From Faecalicatena fissicatena (lineage in GTDB: Bacteria; Bacillota; Clostridia; Lachnospirales; Lachnospiraceae), in assembly GCA_001028025.1 (NCBI GenBank), contig LDAQ01000055.1, positions 1-64,000 of the forward strand: 64,000 nucleotides of DNA. The letters are read 5' to 3'. The notes beneath the pieces are model-generated. The model made no database searches. It was not told the DNA's origin and saw only the letters and a list, made by a program, of their open reading frames with translations. Shown here one piece after another: positions 61,515-64,000 of this stretch; the first letter of the stretch is position 1; the number at the start of each line of letters is the position of its first letter. Both the position numbers and the translations under genes were made by a program.

Positions 61515-62426
61515 ATGCAGTATTATACAGATATTAATTCTTATCAGGGAACTGAGAGCACAGCCATTACTTTGGGCAAGTTTGACAGCCTTCACAGGGG
61601 ACACCAGAAATTGATCAGCAGAGTAAGAGACAGTGCAGAGAAGGAAAAGCTAAAAAGCATTGTATTTGCATTTGACATGAAGAGAGATACACTGCTCACA
61701 AACAGGGAGCGCAGGCAGCATCTGAAACAGCAGGTGGACTGTATGATAGAGTGCCCCTTTACAAAGGAAATCAGGGAGATGGAAGCGGAGACATTCATTG
61801 AAGAAGTACTGGTGAATACGCTGCACGCCTCCCATATTGTAGTGGGAACAGATTTTGGATTCGGACACGGCAAACGGGGAGATGCCGGTATGCTCGCAGA
61901 GTATGCCGAAAAGTACAATTATCAGCTGGATGTTGTGGAAAAAGAGTTATACAATGGCAGGGAAATCAGCAGCACATATGTGCGGGAAGCTCTGGAAGCA
62001 GGCGATGTAAAACTGGCGAACCAGCTCCTTGGATATCCTTATCACATGTCGGGGCTTGTGGAGCACGGCCGCCGTCTGGGGCGCACCCTGGGGTTCCCGA
62101 CAATGAATATCACACCCGCAGAGCGGAAGATTGTGCCAAGATTTGGTGTATATACCTGTGGCATACAGGTAGACGGCGTAAACTATCATGGAATCGGAAA
62201 TGTGGGAATTAAACCGACAGTGACAGACGAACCGAGATTGCTGACCGAGGTATTTGTTTTCGGTTTTAAAGGCGATGCTTATGGAAAAGAGATCAGGGTA
62301 AAGTTCTGTTCTTTTGTGCGCCCGGAAACAAAATTTTGTTCTGTGGAAGAGCTGAAAAAGCAGGTGGACCGGGATATCGAATCCGGAAAGGAATATTTCC
62401 TCCGTGAGGAATGTGTGAGAATCTAA
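61515..62426 (+). CDS. ribF: Bifunctional riboflavin kinase / FAD synthetase
   Basis: 303 residues from ATG 61515 (GGGG 6 nt before), which matches the family N-terminus; the frame is open from 61482. FAD synthetase half with LGKFDSLHRGHQ (HxGH-like) and ISSTYVREAL; riboflavin kinase half with GRTLGFPTMNI and GVYTCGIQVDGV. Makes FMN and FAD. The truB-ribF pairing is standard. Confidence 0.94.
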   Translation: MQYYTDINSYQGTESTAITLGKFDSLHRGHQKLISRVRDSAEKEKLKSIVFAFDMKRDTLLTNRERRQHLKQQVDCMIECPFTKEIREMEAETFIEEVLVNTLHASHIVVGTDFGFGHGKRGDAGMLAEYAEKYNYQLDVVEKELYNGREISSTYVREALEAGDVKLANQLLGYPYHMSGLVEHGRRLGRTLGFPTMNITPAERKIVPRFGVYTCGIQVDGVNYHGIGNVGIKPTVTDEPRLLTEVFVFGFKGDAYGKEIRVKFCSFVRPETKFCSVEELKKQVDRDIESGKEYFLREECVRI

Positions 62427-62449
62427 AGAAAGAGATTAGGTAAATACAA

Positions 62450-64000
62450 ATGAGTATAACGACAATATTTCTGCTTCTGGGAGGACTGGGATTATTCCTG
62501 TTCGGAATGAAAATGATGAGTGACGGGCTGGAGCAGGTTGCAGGAGCCCGGATGAGATCCATCCTGGAGTTCTTCACACAGAACAGGTTTGTGGGGATGC
62601 TGGTCGGTATTCTGTTCACGGCGGTGGTACAGTCATCCAGTGCGACAACAGTCATGGTAGTAAGCTTTGTAAATTCAGGACTTATGAACCTCTTTCAGGC
62701 CGCAGGGGTAATCCTCGGTGCCAATATCGGTACAACAGTAACCGGACAGTTAATTGCTTTTAATCTTTCAGACATTGCACCACTCTTTGTCATCACGGGT
62801 GTTGTTATGTTTATGTTCAGCAAAAAGCAGAATGTCAGGAAGATCGGCGGGGTGATCCTGGGATTTGGTATTCTGTTTATGGGACTTAGTACCATGGGAG
62901 ATGCCATGTCTTCCCTGCGGGAATCACCGCATGTCGTAGAGTTGCTCAAATCGCTGAGCAATCCGTTTGCGGCAATTCTGGTTGGATTTGCCATAACGGC
63001 AATTCTGCAAAGCTCCTCGGCTACCGTGGGGATTGTGATCCTGTTGGCGTCCCAGGGATTTCTCCATTTTACAATCTGCTTTTTCCTGATTCTGGGCTGT
63101 AATATGGGATCATGCGTTTCAGCGCTTCTCGCGAGCCTGGGTGGTAAAAAAGATGCAAAAAGAGCAGCGTGGATCCACTTCTTATTTAATATTATAGGGT
63201 CCGTGTTTATCTTTATAGTGCTGATGTTTGCGCTGGAGCCTATTGCAGATGCCATCATGAAGGTGTCCGGAGGTAATATGGGCAGAGCGGTTGCAAATGC
63301 CCACACATTGATTAAAATATGTGAGGTTATCATCCTCTTCCCATTTATGAAATGGGTGGTAAAGGCAACTTATGTTATTATACCGGGGAGAGATGCTTCG
63401 CCAGATGATGAGTATGAACTGAAATATATCGGAAACAGTACAATGATTACGCCTACGACGGCGGTTATTGAGGGGATTCGTGAGCTGGAGCATATGGGCG
63501 GACTGGCAATCGAAAATCTAAAAAGAGGGATGGATGCGCTCTGTACCCTGGATGAGAAAAAAATTAAAGAAGTATACCGGCAGGAGGCTTATATAGATTA
63601 TCTGAACCGGGAGATTACCGACTATCTGGTCAGGATCAACAGTATGGAGATTCCTACCGCGGATGCAATGATGGTAGGCGGATTGTTTCATGTTGTGAAT
63701 GATATAGAAAGGATCGGGGATCATGCGGAGAACTTTGCGGACTCCGCAAAAATGCGAATTGACAGACACGTCGCATTCAGTGAGAAAGGAATCCGTCAGC
63801 TTCAGGATATGATGGATCTTGTGGAAAAGACGCTGGTGTATTCGCTTGAAATGTTCTCCAACCGCAGCCAGGAACATATGAAAGAGGTTATGGTGCTGGA
63901 GGATGAGGTGGATGAAAGAGAGAAGAAGCTTCAGAGAGCACACATAAAACGTCTGACAAAGGGCAAGTGTTCACCGGAAGCAGGCATGATTTTCTCCGAT
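62450..64000 (+). CDS. Na+/phosphate cotransporter (NptA/YjbB type) with PhoU-like domain, cut by window end
   Basis: First 517 codons of a sodium-dependent phosphate transporter; no stop before the window ends. About eight hydrophobic segments with the family's paired QSSSATT repeats (VVQSSSATTV near 64, ILQSSSATVG near 186) and GANIGTTVTG, followed from about 335 by a helical PhoU-like region (DIERIGDHAENFAD). Start ATG at 62450, 24 bp after ribF, with only a weak ribosome site, so it may be coupled to the ribF operon. Confidence 0.92.
   Translation, partial: MSITTIFLLLGGLGLFLFGMKMMSDGLEQVAGARMRSILEFFTQNRFVGMLVGILFTAVVQSSSATTVMVVSFVNSGLMNLFQAAGVILGANIGTTVTGQLIAFNLSDIAPLFVITGVVMFMFSKKQNVRKIGGVILGFGILFMGLSTMGDAMSSLRESPHVVELLKSLSNPFAAILVGFAITAILQSSSATVGIVILLASQGFLHFTICFFLILGCNMGSCVSALLASLGGKKDAKRAAWIHFLFNIIGSVFIFIVLMFALEPIADAIMKVSGGNMGRAVANAHTLIKICEVIILFPFMKWVVKATYVIIPGRDASPDDEYELKYIGNSTMITPTTAVIEGIRELEHMGGLAIENLKRGMDALCTLDEKKIKEVYRQEAYIDYLNREITDYLVRINSMEIPTADAMMVGGLFHVVNDIERIGDHAENFADSAKMRIDRHVAFSEKGIRQLQDMMDLVEKTLVYSLEMFSNRSQEHMKEVMVLEDEVDEREKKLQRAHIKRLTKGKCSPEAGMIFSD

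Overview
The window reads as a chromosomal segment of an anaerobic, spore-forming member of the Firmicutes, most likely Lachnospiraceae or a close clostridial relative. The evidence is: sporulation genes gpr and spoIIP; a low-to-moderate G+C with strong AGGAGG-type ribosome binding sites; a NifU-like/GGGtGRT gene pair typical of Clostridia; and housekeeping operons in Firmicutes order (yicC-gmk-rpoZ-rimO-pgsA; rimP-nusA-ylxR-ylxQ-infB-rbfA-nrnA-truB-ribF). I saw no rRNA, tRNA, CRISPR array, prophage or intact transposase.

Layout. 1-4.4 kb: housekeeping operon (yicC, gmk, rpoZ, rimO, pgsA, CinA-C), closed by a long hairpin terminator. 4.4-4.7 kb: decayed methyltransferase gene. 4.9-10.8 kb: beta-helix lipoprotein, HlyD-type adaptor and MacB-like ABC transporter. 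11.1-12.9 kb: Fe-S scaffold-like protein and GGGtGRT protein. 13.2-16.4 kb: cupin, an Arg/Asp/Tyr-rich membrane protein (minus strand) and a MATE pump. 16.5-19.8 kb: minus-strand operon of two ABC modules around a YtrA-type GntR regulator, behind a palindromic operator. 20-26 kb: lactate dehydrogenase, a 293-bp inverted-repeat element, flavoprotein, ABC-F protein and aldehyde dehydrogenase.

26.3-41.0 kb is the most distinctive part. A nucleotidyltransferase and galE are followed at close spacing by a 2442-residue NRPS (C-A-T-C-A-T-R). Its stop overlaps a sensor kinase; then come an HD-GYP response regulator, an acyl-AMP ligase and an acyl carrier protein, nearly all overlapping or abutting. 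This predicts an N-acylated dipeptide aldehyde (or the reduced alcohol or a cyclised derivative), made by the same assembly logic as the peptide-aldehyde/pyrazinone and ruminopeptin-type clusters known from gut Clostridia, but with a signalling pair built into the operon.

41.1-52.6 kb: ilvN, ilvC, a second MATE pump, a PRTase-like protein, rpsT (minus), gpr, spoIIP, and topoisomerase IV parE/parC. 53-64 kb: a small coiled-coil protein, then the rimP-to-ribF translation/RNA operon and a Na+/phosphate cotransporter running off the window. Several dispersed repeat families are present. One, of about 65 bp, lies between genes as tandem pairs at 24.1 and 41.7 kb; a single inverted copy appears to have become part of the coding sequence for the N-terminus of the NrnA-like phosphoesterase at 59.5 kb.
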